Below, in pieces: positions 1 through 17,760 of a DNA stretch of 64,000 nucleotides; position 1 is the stretch's first letter, and every line of letters starts with the position of its first letter. The notes under the pieces were generated by a model that made no database searches, was not told where the DNA came from, and saw only the letters and a program-made list of their open reading frames with translations. The stretch lies in the NCBI RefSeq assembly GCF_000327385.1, contig NW_008708379.1, positions 29,716 through 93,715 of the forward strand, read 5' to 3'. The position numbers were made by a program, and so were the translations under genes. The stretch comes from Lottia gigantea (lineage: Eukaryota; Mollusca; Gastropoda; Lottiidae).

Positions 1-1239
1 TTGAAAATGCAGTGCAGAAAGACGCTATAGGCGGACTGCCAGACCCAACCCCCTCACTAAAATGGCCATAACTCGGCCAATTTTGACCCGAGAGGTACAA
101 TTTTTGTTTGTAATGATAGCTTATCATTTCCTCCATCTATTTCAGTAGAAACCAGAATTTCGAACTTTTTTCATACTTTGGCCAAAATCGACTTTAAAGT
201 TGTACCCTTGATTTCAAGAGGAAAATCGCTCACATTTTGGTTTGGGAAAACCGAAAGTGCCGTAACAGGAAGAGTTTTCATGATAGGGGGCTGAAATTTG
301 GAACACAACAACTTCAGATAGGTGTGTACCTTCAGTGCAAATTTCAACTTTCCAGCTCTGATAGTCTTCGAACGGCAGCCTGTCAAAGTTTTGGTCTTCG
401 CTCAGGCCAGTGCAATGGGACTCTATAGGCAGACTGCCGACCCCCAACCCGTCACTAAAATGGCCATAACTCGGCCAATTTTGACCCTAGAGGTATAATT
501 TTGGTTGCAAACGAAAGTTAAACATGTCTTCTATCTATTTCAGTCGAAAACAGAAATTCGTATTTTTTGAAATCTTTCGGGAAAATCGACTTTGAAGTTC
601 TACCCGAATTTTCAAGAGGGAAATTTGCTTATATTTTGGTGCCAGAAAAAACCTGTAACTTAAAGTGCTATAACAGGCTGAGTCTTCAAGATAGGAGGCT
701 GAAATTTGGATCACAATAATTTCAGATAGGTGTGTACTTTCAGTATAAATTTCAACTTTCCAGCTCTGATAGCCTTCGAACGGCAGCCCGTCAAAGTTTT
801 GGTCTTCACCCCATTGAAAATGCAGTGCAGAAAGACGCTATAGGCGGACTGCCGACCCCCACCCCCTCACTAAAATGACCATAACTAGGCCAATTTTGAC
901 CCTAGAGGTATAATTTTGGTTGCAAACGAAAGTTAAACATGTCTTCTATCTATTTCAGTCGAAAACAGAAATTCGTATTTTTTGAAATCTTTCGGGAAAA
1001 TCGACTTTGAAGTTCTACCCGAATTTTCAAGAGGGAAATTTGCTTATATTTTGGTGCGAGAAAAAACCTGAAACTTAAAGTGCTGTAACAGGCTGAGTTT
1101 TCAAGATAGGAGGCTGAAATTTGGATCACAATAACTTCAGATAGGTGTGTACCTTCAGTATAAATTTCAACTTTCGAACGGCAGCCTGTCAAAGTTTTGG
1201 TCTTCACCCCATTGAAAATGCAGTGCAGAAAGACGCTAT
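1..1239. repeat. Tandem array of a ~400-bp repeat (three units)
   Basis: Three head-to-tail copies are visible. The landmark CTATAGGC(A/G)GACTGCC recurs near 25, 423 and 839, and the next unit junction is near 1236, giving periods of about 395-417 bp. Each unit also carries AAATGGCCATAACTCGGCC and a block reading CGAACGGCAGCCTGTCAAAG. The copies are highly similar but contain small indels. Short open frames in them are not conserved between units, so I do not regard the repeat as coding. The left end is cut by the window edge, so the array may be longer. Confidence 0.9.
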
Positions 1240-1738
1240 ACTCAAACAAAGGGGTTTGGTGCGTTTTATTACTTCACCATCAGAAAGTTTCTTATATATT
1301 ATTTTCAGATTTTGCGATGGACGAATGACGGATGAAATGTTTTTCCCCGTCTAGGGCTTCCTCATACGTCAGTATGTCAACGATTTTGCCACAACGTCAA
1401 CGAGTTCGACAATACGTCAATGAATCCTTCGACCGTCAATGCGTCACGTCAATCGCTTAGTTAACCCGACAATGTTATCAAAGTTTTGTTTTTGATTCAT
1501 TCTTAGAATATTTTTACATTTTAGGTGTTTTTTTTCATTGACATCAAACAGTCATTATATTGCCTCAATCCATCATCGTTCGTTAATACAGCGCTTCTTC
1601 ATGCGTCGCTCCGGCATTGGTGTCAATGGGTCCGTCATTGGCTTTATCCGTCATTGGCGTCACTTCGTCAATCATCACAGTGACGGAGTGGCGAACTCAC
1701 TGACGGAGTGACGAACTCACTGACGTTTTTTGTTTGTA
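1240..1738. other. Unique insert between satellite copies, dense in CGTCA/TGACG pentamers
   Basis: This ~500-bp stretch interrupts the satellite. From about 1366 to 1727 it is packed with CGTCA and its complement TGACG, including two near-identical direct repeats of CTGACGGAGTG(G/A)CGAACTCA close to the right end. No gene is visible. It may be an inserted element or a locally expanded simple repeat. The pentamer is half of a cAMP-response element, but nothing else shows a regulatory role. Confidence 0.5.
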
Positions 1739-2047
1739 ATGAAAGCTCTGATAGTCTTCGAACGGCAGCCTGTCAAAGTTTTGGTCTTCACTCAGACCAG
1801 TGCAATGGGACTCTATAGGCAGACTGCCGACCCCCACCCCCTCACTAAAATGGCCATAACACGGCCAATTTTGACCCCAAATTTGGATCACAATAACTTC
1901 AGATAAGTGTGTACCTTCAGTACATATTTCAACTTTCTAGCTCTGATAGCCTTCGAACGGCAGCCTGTCAATGTTTTGGTCTTCACCCCATTGAAAATGC
2001 AGTGCAGAAAGACGCTATAGGCAGACTACCGACCCCACCCCCTCACT
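1739..2047. repeat. Degenerate continuation of the ~400-bp repeat
   Basis: After the insert the satellite resumes with two fused partial units: CTCTGATAGTCTTCGAACGG appears at about 1745, and the CTATAGGCAGACTGCCGACC block at about 1812. A second GCAGTGCAGAAAGACGCTAT block follows at about 1998. The internal part of the unit is missing in the first copy. This looks like deletion between repeats. Confidence 0.8.
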
Positions 2048-3265
2048 ATTATTATTAAAATATTACAAGTTTTTGAAAAAAATATATATTTTCACAGTTA
2101 TCATAATTATGGCAAACGAGTGATGGCTATAGGCTACACTTACAAAACAGCAGCTTTAATCTCATTTATTCTTCTGTTTAAAACAATAATATAATATCTC
2201 TATCACAGCACATTTCAATGTTTGTAACTTACAAATGCATAATGTACATATTGTCTAACCCATTCAGAAGCAACAATTCAAGTGTTGGAGTTTTACGTCT
2301 TTTTTCATGAAAAATACATTATAATTATGACTACAAATTTTTTCACATCATTTGTTCCATATTAAAGAGATTGTCCAAAGGGTGTTTAACATCAGATATG
2401 TATTGGGAACACTGAAAGGATCAATTTTCACCAATCAAATTTTCAATAGGACGTCTGAGGTTCATGTAATTCGCTTTAAACCATCGCAAAATCTGAAAAT
2501 AATATATAAGAAACTTTCTGATGTTTTAGTAGAATTGCAAGAAACGCAGATCTGAAAATTAGAATGGTGTAAAACATAACCAAATTAATGTCAAAACAAT
2601 AATCGGTAGAAGATATCCCTGTGTTCCCCAGAAAACTTTGACTCTGTTTTTGCCAAACAAAGATCAATAACTAAAAAAAACCGTTAATTGAACATAAATC
2701 GAAGATCGAAGTTATCACCAATATAGAATTCCAAATTTCGACAAAAGCAGAAGAATTTTGTTTCTATAGTGATCACCAATCCATTTCGCAGAAAAATCGC
2801 GAAAATTTCTCAACAATATACATAACACAAGTCCATCAAGATTAGGTTACAACTACAGTCTCGTTCGTATTCACATGCCAAATTCGTTTATTTTGGATAG
2901 ACCAAAATCAATTAACTCAAAAATCGTTCATAAAAAATTATATTAAACGATGTACACAAAATTATACGTAAACATACCAAGAATTGTTAAAATTCTGGCC
3001 TATTTGTATAGCCTATATACAAGATATTTCACTTGCACGACCCATAAGCAAATTGAGATCGATATCCTGCAGGAATACAGGTTCATACAATAATAGAAAC
3101 GAATTACGATGCTTTAAAAACATGAAAATCGAAGTCATTAATTTCACATTATTTTGATTTGAAGTCTATTAATGTGAACAGCATGTTTCAATATACTGTT
3201 GCAAGTGGAATTTTTCCTTATATAGTCTTGTTCTTAATCGTTGAGCCAAATTAAAATGATCAAAC
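2048..3265. other. AT-rich non-coding stretch with a degenerate foldback element (about 2350-2670)
   Basis: No gene is recognisable. Around 2350-2670 there is a diverged copy of the foldback element described at 8885: it includes TATGTATTGGGAACACTGAAA, CCAATCAAATTTTCAATAGG and ACGTCTGAGGTTC. The remainder is AT-rich, with no conserved frame or splice-consistent exon that I can support. Confidence 0.5.
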
Positions 3266-3269
3266 CATA

Positions 3270-3905
3270 CATTCCCTTTTTATACGCCCACCTTGAAATG
3301 TAAACGTATATTGCCGTCACCCCTGTCCGTCGGTCCGTCAACTTTTTTTGTGAACACAATAGAGATGTGTGATGGTGTGATCATTTATATTGGTCAAGTT
3401 CGAATTAGACGATCTTTCGATGAACGGTTTTTGAGTTATTGCCCTTCGGAAAAACGCGTCAAAATTTGTTTGTGAACAAAATAGAGACTACAGTCTTCAA
3501 CCGATTTTAATGAAATTTCGTGTGATCATTTATATTGATGAGATCTTGGTCAAGTTCAAATTTGATGATATGTCGATGAACGGTCTTTGAGTTATTGCAC
3601 TTGACTTAACGCGTCAAAATTTGTTTGTGAACACATTAGAGACTACAGTTTTCAATTGATTTTAATGGAACATGGTGTGATCATGTATATTGATGCGATA
3701 ATTTGATGTATTTGGGTTATTGATATTGATTTTTACAAATTTGGTGGAAATAAATGACAGTAAATATATATATCATTGAATTCAAACTATTAAAATTTCT
3801 TTAATATAAGAAGATTCATACTGTAGTCACTAAAGACTGTTTTATCATTTCTGACAGCTGCCAGTGGGCGTATGTTACCTTGCCTGGCAAGCTATCTTTA
3901 TATAT
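3270..3905. mobile_element. Non-autonomous TIR element, ATACGCCCAC family, copy 1
   Basis: The left end reads TTTTTATACGCCCACCTTGA and the right end reads GCCAGTGGGCGTATGTTACC, so ATACGCCCAC and GTGGGCGTAT form an inverted terminal pair. Just inside the left end is a CCGTCGGTCCGTC cluster. The interior has two loose direct repeats beginning AATAGAGACTACAGT. No transposase frame is present, so this is a short non-autonomous DNA element. Similar sequences are, from general knowledge, abundant in molluscan genomes. Confidence 0.7.
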
Positions 3906-4077
3906 TTTAAGACTAATGAGAATTATTCAAAAGTTAAATTATACAAATAATGCAAAAAAGATGTACACTGTGTTTAAGTGAACTTTGTACTAGTATTGTT
4001 ATTAATTGTTTCAATTCTCTTTGAATTCGAGTCTGTGCAGCACAGATCCAGTTTGCATGTGGTCAAAGGGAGATAAT

Positions 4078-4790
4078 TTTTATACGCCCACATGAAATGT
4101 GGAGCGTATATTGCCGTCATCCATGTCCGTCGGTCCGTCGGTCCGTCCACAATTGCTCGTAAACACTCTACAAGTCACAATTCTTTACGGATTTTGACGA
4201 AACTAGCTGAAATCGTTTATTATCACCAAGGATGAACCCTATCGAAAATCGATAAAATAGAAAAATATTTAATATGAGTTAAAACGTCATTGTTCTTCAA
4301 AACGCGTTCGATTTTTAGTTCGTAAACTCTATACAAGTCACAATCCTTTACGGATTTTTACGAAACTTGCTGAAATTGTTTATTATCACCCAAGGATGAA
4401 CCCTATTGAAAATCAGAAGAATCGAAAAATATTTCGTATGAGTTATTGCCCTTGTTCTTGAAAATGCGTTCAATTTTTAGCTCGTAAACACTATAGAAGG
4501 CACAACTCTTGACGGATTTTGACAAAACTTGGCATGAGTGTTTGTTATCAACCAAGGATAAACCATATTGAAAATCAGAAAATCGAAAAATATTTAGAGT
4601 TTTCACGAGCTAAAAATTAAACAAGTTTTCAAGAACAGGGGCAATAACTCATACGAAATATTATTCAGTATCGCTTTAAAGAGTTAAAAAGAAGTGTATG
4701 ACTGAAGGTTGAATAATTCATATTGGTGATTGTTACTGTACTGATAAAATCAAAGCTGCCAGTGGGCGTATATATATTGTCTTATGTGTA
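4078..4790. mobile_element. Non-autonomous TIR element, ATACGCCCAC family, copy 2
   Basis: Left end TTTTTATACGCCCACATGAA and right end GCTGCCAGTGGGCGTATATA match copy 1 at 3270. Three internal direct repeats of ~110-120 bp each begin near TCGTAAACACT and run through AACCCTATTGAAAATC. The interior differs from copy 1, suggesting a family with shared ends and variable middles. No protein-coding frame is seen. Confidence 0.7.
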
Positions 4791-6065
4791 CTGCAGATGG
4801 TGGTCGATTGCATATTGACTTTAACTACAGTGCAACTAACTAACTGGTTCGACGGTTCTCTCAATATGTAGTCAACTATACTTGAGTGGGGTGGGGGTGT
4901 AGTCCCAATGTATAGGTTTATTCCACAGTAGGCTTCATGGGGATCTTGGTCGATATAAGTAAATGATCGGTTAATTTTCGAGTGCTTAAAATCTCGAACA
5001 GGTGATATGGACAAGTAATGGATTTTATTCATAAATCTGTCATTAAAACATAGTGGGTTTCTAGTCTCTGACTACACAGTATCCTGAATTGAAATTTGGC
5101 AATCATATGAATTGAAATATCAATTACAAAATACTACTGAAAGTCTTGGATTGCTTTTGGGTTGATAAAACTGGAAAATTTGTAAACATGATTTCACATA
5201 GTTGAATTTTCAGTCCGAAAAGTAGGTCATTTTCACGTGGATTTTCTTGGAGGGAATCACTGAATCTTATAATTCGAAGGACCCTAAGACATTCGAAGAC
5301 AAATGGCATAAAGTTGAAAATTTTATTTTGAATATTTATCAAGTTAGAGAAAAAATTCAATTCAAAGCTCAATGTAGTCGAAAAGGGCCAAAGATTTGAT
5401 GTGAAAAAGACATTTCGGATTAATAATTCCACCTGTAAATTTCAACACATTTAGTTTCTGTTGTTAATATTTCACTTCAAATAAACAATAAACATGATTG
5501 TTAAAACTCGAGAAAAGAGATGAGATGAGATATAAACACAAACTTACTTTCAACGTCAATAAGCTGGTATTACAGGATCCGTTAAAAATTTGTAATTATC
5601 ATGTTAACCCGGTATACAATAAATAATGAACAAATAAAGATACAATTCTATAAGAAAGTCTCTAAGTATCTTAGGAGGACAATATTAGGTCAGTACAAAA
5701 TCGAGCACAGAGTAAAACAATTTCGACATTTTGTCAGATCGATAACAAATCACGATCTCACTATAAAAACATGCACGTGCTTTAAAGGCCGATAGTCGCG
5801 AAATTTCGATAAGATAAAATTTTTAAAAATATGTTCTAGTTCTCCAAAACCACAAATTAAAACAAAAGCCCATTGAAAAATATCAGCTAAATTCTTCTAT
5901 TCAATTCCAAGGACTAAAGATATTTGAGACTTGATGATGATTTTCATCGATAGGATATTGACCTAAAACATTGTAAAACCAACATAACATCACGACAGCA
6001 CTTGTTTTCGCGAATTTGAAAATTGAAATTGGAAATTTTGTGACCTGAATGTAGTATTTTTTTTT
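4791..6065. other. No gene seen
   Basis: AT-rich sequence with only short, unconserved open frames. I find no splice-consistent exon, RNA gene or clear repeat. Confidence 0.4.
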
Positions 6066-6165
6066 TCGCCCACATTATAATGTCCGTCCGTCGACAATTG
6101 GCTTGTGAACGAAATAGAGACTACAGCGGACGTGTCGTATCTTGCCGGGCAACAACTTGTTTTTA
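6066..6165. mobile_element. Shrunken remnant of the ATACGCCCAC TIR element
   Basis: A short tract TTTTTTTTCGCCCACATTAT followed by GTCCGTCCGTCGAC, then GAACGAAATAGAGACTACAG and CTTGCCGGGCAACAACTT. These blocks occur in the same order in the full copies at 3270 and 4078, but the interior has been lost. Confidence 0.6.
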
Positions 6166-6589
6166 TTTTTTTTTCAAACCCACTTGTGAGTGGAAATTTT
6201 CTTCTTTTCTGTTTCTAAAATACGAAACATTTTCGCTCAATATTGTAAAAATCGTTCTGATTTTGACATTTTATCAGCCTTCAGTACAACTCAGGTCAGT
6301 CCAGTTACAGGCAAAAATAATAAACAGTTAATTCGCGAGGTAGTCCTAGATCTGTATCAATAAAGGTTTGATTAAAGATAAATAGGGCCCAATTAAATTT
6401 CCATTTTTTTTAATATTGTAAAATTACAGTAAACTATCATGACTATTCATATAGAACGGATCAGAATTATTATGGCAAGAGTTATCGTTGCTTAACTCGA
6501 TTGCCTGTCATTGAAACACGTTTTCATTAGCTCACGTCACCAGTATGTCTCTTATTAAATATTGTTTAAAAGGACTGAAAAGCCATTTT

Positions 6590-6870
6590 GTCACCATTGA
6601 TACTTAAATCTCAGAGCGGGTTTTTTTTTTGCTAAGCCGCTCAGTAGTAATTTAACCGTCGATATTTAAGCTTTCAAATCTATGTGTCCAGAATTATCCG
6701 TGTTTGAACGTTAAAAAAACGAGTCGTCATAGATAGATCAAACATCTATAGAAATGGCAAAAGAAATTCCAAGTTTGAGATATTTTCAAAGGAATTATGC
6801 GATTTTCGTACATTTTTAGGACTCCTGAAGACTATTAACATAATATATTCAAGACTCATTCAAAACATTT
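6590..6870. repeat. Partial copy of the GGGGCAGG-family foldback element
   Basis: It shares GTGTCCAGAATTATCCG, a GTTAAAAA(A/G)ACGA(G/T)TCGTC block and GGAATTATG(C/T)GATTT.CGTACATTT with the fuller copy at 28655. Both ends are eroded. Confidence 0.5.
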
Positions 6871-6904
6871 ATTTATTGTTTCGTTTCGTTTTATCATACC
6901 ATCT

Positions 6905-7125
6905 TGGTTTGAAGAAGAAAAACGTTTATATTTTGGTTTGGGGAAAAAATTTGGGACTAAAAGTGCTGTAACCGACAGGAACTTGAAATTCTTGGCTGTC
7001 TGTCAAAGTGTTGGCCTTCACCCCAACCAGACGCTATAGGCAGACTGCCCACCCCCACCCTTGAAGTAAAATGGCCACAACTCGGCCACTTTTGACCCTA
7101 GACGTATAATTTTTGTTTGTGATGA
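6905..7125. repeat. Isolated partial copy of the ~400-bp satellite unit
   Basis: Contains ACGCTATAGGCAGACTGCCC, AAATGGCCACAACTCGGCCA and the preceding AAAGTGCTGTAACCGACAGG block, in the same order as units at 1-1239. It lies some 5 kb from the array, so the repeat is dispersed as well as tandem. Confidence 0.75.
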
Positions 7126-7129
7126 ATTT

Positions 7130-7810
7130 CGAAATCGTTCATATTCATCGAATAAATATTTTAGTAACATCACATCGTTCTTCATCGCATCCCAAACAAT
7201 GTAGTCTTTAGTCAAAACGCAAAGATGTGTCAACATTTCTTCAACGTTTTCTTACCTATTCGTGCGAAGATATTTTTTTCAAAATTTGTCATATTTCATC
7301 AATTGTAATGGCGACAAAGTTCGCCATGTTCTGGTGGGGTTTCCAAATCTTGCCCGTCGTTATTTGGAGTCAAGAACCCTGATTGTTGTAACTTCCTCAT
7401 TAAGTAAGTCTGTCCCCTATTTGTAGCCCATGTTCCAGAAGGTTGCCACTTTAAGCTTACATTAAGTGGAAATTAATCTTTCGCACTAGCTTACCTAACG
7501 TACCATCAGCTAAAAGTATTTGTTTGATCACATCTCAATAGTTAGTTATTGACTGTAAAAAGTATCAGTAGAAGAGCCACAAAACAGATGCTTTAGCGGT
7601 ACATCCAAACTGCATACATGTTGCAAAAGAAAATGTCACAAGCAACTTTTACACTCATAAATTTATTAGATAACAATTAGCATATCATAATATCATAAAA
7701 ACCTAAAATATAACAACTATTTTATTATATAGCACTTATTGATATGTGGCAGCTTGATTGATTGATGTACATATACTCTTTACTAAGTGATATCAGAATG
7801 GAATAAAACA
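7130..7810. other. No gene seen
   Basis: AT-rich intergenic DNA. I see no exon, RNA gene or recognisable repeat. Confidence 0.4.
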
Positions 7811-8005
7811 TTAAAGGAATTGTAAAGTGGTTTTCTAATTTAGTTTATATGTATTGGGGACACTGAGAGCATCATTTCCAATTTTCAATCAAACGACTGC
7901 GGTTCTTGCAAATCCACTAATGGTGCAAATTGATGCTATCAGTGTTTCCGATACACATACAAATTTTAGAAAACCTCTTTACGATCCCTTTAATAGCATT
8001 AGCAC
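7811..8005. mobile_element. Foldback MITE-like element (short copy)
   Basis: The left arm reads GGAATTGTAAAGTGGTTTTC, then TGTATTGGGGACACTGAGAG. The right arm reads GATGCTATCAGTGTTTCCGA, TACACATACAAATTTTAGAA and ACGATCCCTTTAA, an inverted copy of the left arm. The arms nearly meet, so the central part found in longer copies is deleted. Confidence 0.7.
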
Positions 8006-8509
8006 AAGTTTTGGTCTTTTGTGTCATTATTAGCTTATACACAAAACGCCACAATACTGCTTGTGATTGGTTCTATAAAACCACACATATTCAAATATAT
8101 ACAGTACAAAGTTACATGTATATAACATCCGAGACACTGATAGCATCAATCCTTGCTCTCAGATTTTGACAGTCACATGATCGACCTGAACCCCCTTCTA
8201 GAAATCAAAGAGATTTCTTGATGTCACTGATATTAATGCATTCTTTCAAGAAATACACTTGTTTTGGGGTTTTCATAAAATAAGATGATTTTGAGTTAAT
8301 TTTGATCAAAATGCCATAAGTAATTAGTGTTATTTTGGTCATGTCCAATTTACAAAGAAAGAAATATTCATTTTTTGTCATGATTTTGAAAGAAAAGCTA
8401 TACATAATTTGTATAATTCCCTATATATATATATTAGAGCAGTGTAATGTACATGTCTACAGATATATTAGGAAGACTAGAATAAAACTATGAGAATAGT
8501 GTAAATGGG

Positions 8510-8820
8510 ACTTGAATTTTCTGATGATTATTAATTTGAATTTTCTGATGATTTTAAATTTGAATTTTCCGCTCAATATTAATTGGAAATTTCTGATGAT
8601 TTTAAATTTGAATTTTCTGCTCATTATTAATTTGAATTTTCTGTTCATTATTAATTCGAATTTTCTGTTGATTATTAATTTGAATTTTAATTTTCTGCTG
8701 AATATTAATTTGAATTTTCTGTTCATTATTAATTTGAATTTTCTACTGATTATTAATTTGAATTTTCTCGATGATTATTAATTTGAATTTTCTGATAATC
8801 ATTAATTTGAATTCTCACTA
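8510..8820. repeat. 24-bp AT-rich minisatellite
   Basis: About a dozen tandem units close to TTTGAATTTTCTGATGATTA plus TTAA, with substitutions and occasional length changes. Because 24 is a multiple of three, it produces apparent 89-residue open frames on both strands. These are artefacts of the period, not genes. Confidence 0.9.
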
Positions 8821-8884
8821 AAAGTTAATTTAGATTTGTTGCCATTAAGATTAAGGACTTCCATGGTTGATATATGTTACTTAA

Positions 8885-9170
8885 TGGGATAAAGTGGTTC
8901 TATAATTGTGTATGTATATCAGGACACTGTAAGCATCAATTTGCATCATTCCAATTTTCAGTCAGACGTCTGTGGTTCCTGCAATTCAACTAAAACTAAA
9001 TGTTAGATGACATCACTAAATGCAAAATATGCTTTATCACAATCACAAGGCCCTTTGCGATTAGTGATGTCATCAAACATTTGGTTTTAGTGAAATTGCA
9101 GGAACCATGCTATCCTTGATACACATAAACTTTTAAGAAAACCCCTTTAAAATCCCTTTAAGATTCAAGA
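8885..9170. mobile_element. Foldback MITE-like element (near-complete copy)
   Basis: The left arm begins GGGATAAAGTGGTTCTATAA and runs through ATTCCAATTTTCAGTCAGAC, TGGTTCCTGCAATTCAACTA and GATGACATCACTAA. The right arm answers with TTAGTGATGTCATCA, GAAATTGCAGGAACC and CCCCTTTAAAATCCCTTTAA. The arms are long inverted repeats around a short AT-rich loop, with no coding capacity. It is the best template in the window for copies at 2350, 7811, 17761, 26105 and 47270. Confidence 0.8.
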
Positions 9171-9268
9171 ATTTGCTCTCAAATAATGGATTTTTACAAA
9201 AATAATAATCTGAATAATAATTCTGCAACCAAACACACATTAATAATGAAGAGTCAAAAAAGAGAAAT

Positions 9269-15508
<6,240 letters not shown>

Positions 15509-15695
15509 GGCTGTCGTGTTTCAATGTTTACTTTAGCAGCGACCTCTGGATTTCACATGAATGACGTCATCAAAGCTTGAGCTCAATTTTGTCATTTAAC
15601 GCCTGACGTCAAATAAGTACAGTGTAGGCTGTAGGGGCCTTTAATAATATTTGGGTTAAATATTTGACTCTTGATGAAATATTTTGTTGTGCTAA
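15509..15695. promoter_or_regulatory. Short bidirectional start region with two CRE palindromes
   Basis: Only 187 bp separate the divergent start codons of FECH and the membrane-protein gene at 15696. Two perfect TGACGTCA palindromes, the binding site of CREB/ATF factors in animals, lie at 15562-15569 and 15604-15611. No clear TATA box is present for either direction, as usual for housekeeping bidirectional promoters. That both genes use these sites is inference. Confidence 0.55.
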
Positions 15696-17634
15696 ATGCC
15701 GAAATTAATAAGCATTTTGACATTCTACTTCTTGTGTTTTCCAGGTAATCAAAATTGGCTATATTGTAGTAGTCTCCCCTTATACATTACCTTCACAGAT
15801 CAAGAAACTAATTTACAGTACCGGTACACTCTCTGCTGATATTTAACAAGACGAGTGGTAGGCCTGTTGTAAATTTTGCTACGTAATCAAACAATTCTTA
15901 ATCTTTCTTTGTTTATTTCTCAGATGCCCTTTGCAGAAGTATCAACATCGACTTTTCTCACAAATTTATCATAGCTTTTGACGACGGTGAGTTGACTAAA
16001 ATAAATTCTTTGAATTAATGGATGCCTCTTTTTTGTAACCTACGTGATCTGACGAAATCTCCAGTTCTGGTTCTGATAATTTTCAACCAATCAAATGCTC
16101 TGTTCAATGAAAGATGTTCCCGTAGGCCTATATGCGGAATTCTGTGATGTTCATGTTCAAAGGTTCTCATGGCGTCATGTATTGGCTTATCCCTTAATAA
16201 TGTTTTTGAGTGGTTAGAATCAATTATGACAATTTTTGATGCTTTTAGGAGAAATTTCAATGGTTCAACATAAAGAATCTGGTCGGATCGTGGATGTCAG
16301 TTAGCCTATGTCAAAACAATTTTCCCAAAAAATTCTTTGAAAGTAAAAGCCTACTTATTGTACTTAATATGACAAGCTTATCAAATATAGTAAAGATTTC
16401 TCAACATACGTTATATAGGCTATATGTAAAATTATGATTAAAGATCGGAGATTCGCGTTTCCAGTCCTAAGCTTTATCGACACCTTCTATTTTCCCTTCA
16501 GATTACGAAGAACAAGAGAGTGTTGATCTAAGAGACATGGAAATCAAGATGCGAAACGAATTAGAAAACAGCGTGAAGCAATACCAAGAGCAATTAAAAG
16601 TAGTGAACTTTGAGATTCCAGCAAACGAGGCGGAAACGGATAACTATATCAATGACAGAAAGGGAAGCATTCCGAAAATGTTAGGCGTGGCAGTCCCAGA
16701 GACAACACAAAATACCAATCTTTTATTAAATACGCCACTCCCACCATCAGACGCCAGAGCACACCCTCGTCCTAAAAGAAGTGCTGAAAATCCTGGTTTT
16801 GAGGTACTGTGAATTATTGCATGTACTAACAATAAATACCTTTCTTATTTTGAAACTATGGCAGATTTTAACATTCCAGACGAAAAAACATTGACGACTG
16901 AGACTGGGGAAAAGGGACAGTTGCCATTTTTTTTACGGTACCAATCATACTTTAGTCTCAAAACGGAAACTTTTAGTGATATATATAGAAAAGACAAATA
17001 TAGAAAATAGTGTCAAAATACGGAGCTCTGTGGAAGTTCATGTATGGGCACGAGCCTCCCAGGTGTCTGAGAGAGTGGTCCCTCTAAACAATTTTTTGAA
17101 AAATGAAATTTATGCTAAATTCTGAAGCATATTTTGTATATTAGGGTTTAAGCAGCGCATTAATGGCTTTCCGAGCCAAAACCCAAAAATAATTTTCTTG
17201 AGATCATATATATGCCGAAGCTTCCCATTTATGTCAAAATCTGGTTTTTACAGACATCTCCTGGCCAAGGTACCAATGCTTCGGTCGAAGAAATGCAGAA
17301 GATGCTGTTGAAGAATATCTTGACCTATGTAGGAATTGGGGTAGCTGTATTGTTTATCGTCTGTATGGTTTGTTCATGTTGTTCTGTAATTGGTCCTAGG
17401 ACTTGTTGCGTTGCGATATTGACCTCTCCTTGCTGTTTGATTGCTTTTCCGTGTATCTTATCGTACATCAAAGAGTTTCTAAATCCCGAAAATGTACTGA
17501 GAGACAATACGTATGCATACATGCCAGGTATCATGGTACATGAGAATGGCAAACTTCAAAAATATACTCCAAGTCCGGAAGAAATTGAAGCCGTCAGGGA
17601 CATTATTGAAATTGTTAATCAAATGAAATATTAA
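15696..17634 (+). CDS. Unrecognised signal-peptide membrane protein, four exons
   Basis: Exons: 15696-15744, 15924-15986, 16502-16803, 17254-17634; 264 residues. I do not recognise the family. Exon 1 supplies a hydrophobic signal sequence beginning MPKLISILTFYFLCFP and ends in phase 1, exactly fitting exon 2. The ectodomain is acidic and polar and may form a short helix around ENSVKQYQEQLK. Near residues 127-130 it has RPKR followed by Ser, matching the R-x-K/R-R furin consensus. Residues ~160-181 form a membrane span rich in cysteine (CMVCSCC), and a second Cys-rich hydrophobic stretch follows at ~188-209, so the topology could be one or two spans. The C-tail ends in NQMKY. Clustered juxtamembrane cysteines suggest palmitoylation. 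It shares its start region with FECH. The donor of exon 3 (GAG then GTACTG) is weak, so that junction is the least certain. Confidence 0.7.
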
Positions 17635-17760
17635 AATATATATATTTAATCAAAGATTTTTTTTATGGTGAATTTCTGAAAGGGATATATTCGTGATTAT
17701 TCACTATAGTCACTGATGAAACGTGATAGGCCTAATAAGGATACCCTTTGTCTTCATTTT

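Noticed and set aside
1-1250. Short frames in the 400-bp satellite
   Set aside because: Not conserved between units, with stops at different places; no sign of coding selection.
8457-8781. 89-residue frames on both strands
   Set aside because: Artefact of the 24-bp minisatellite.
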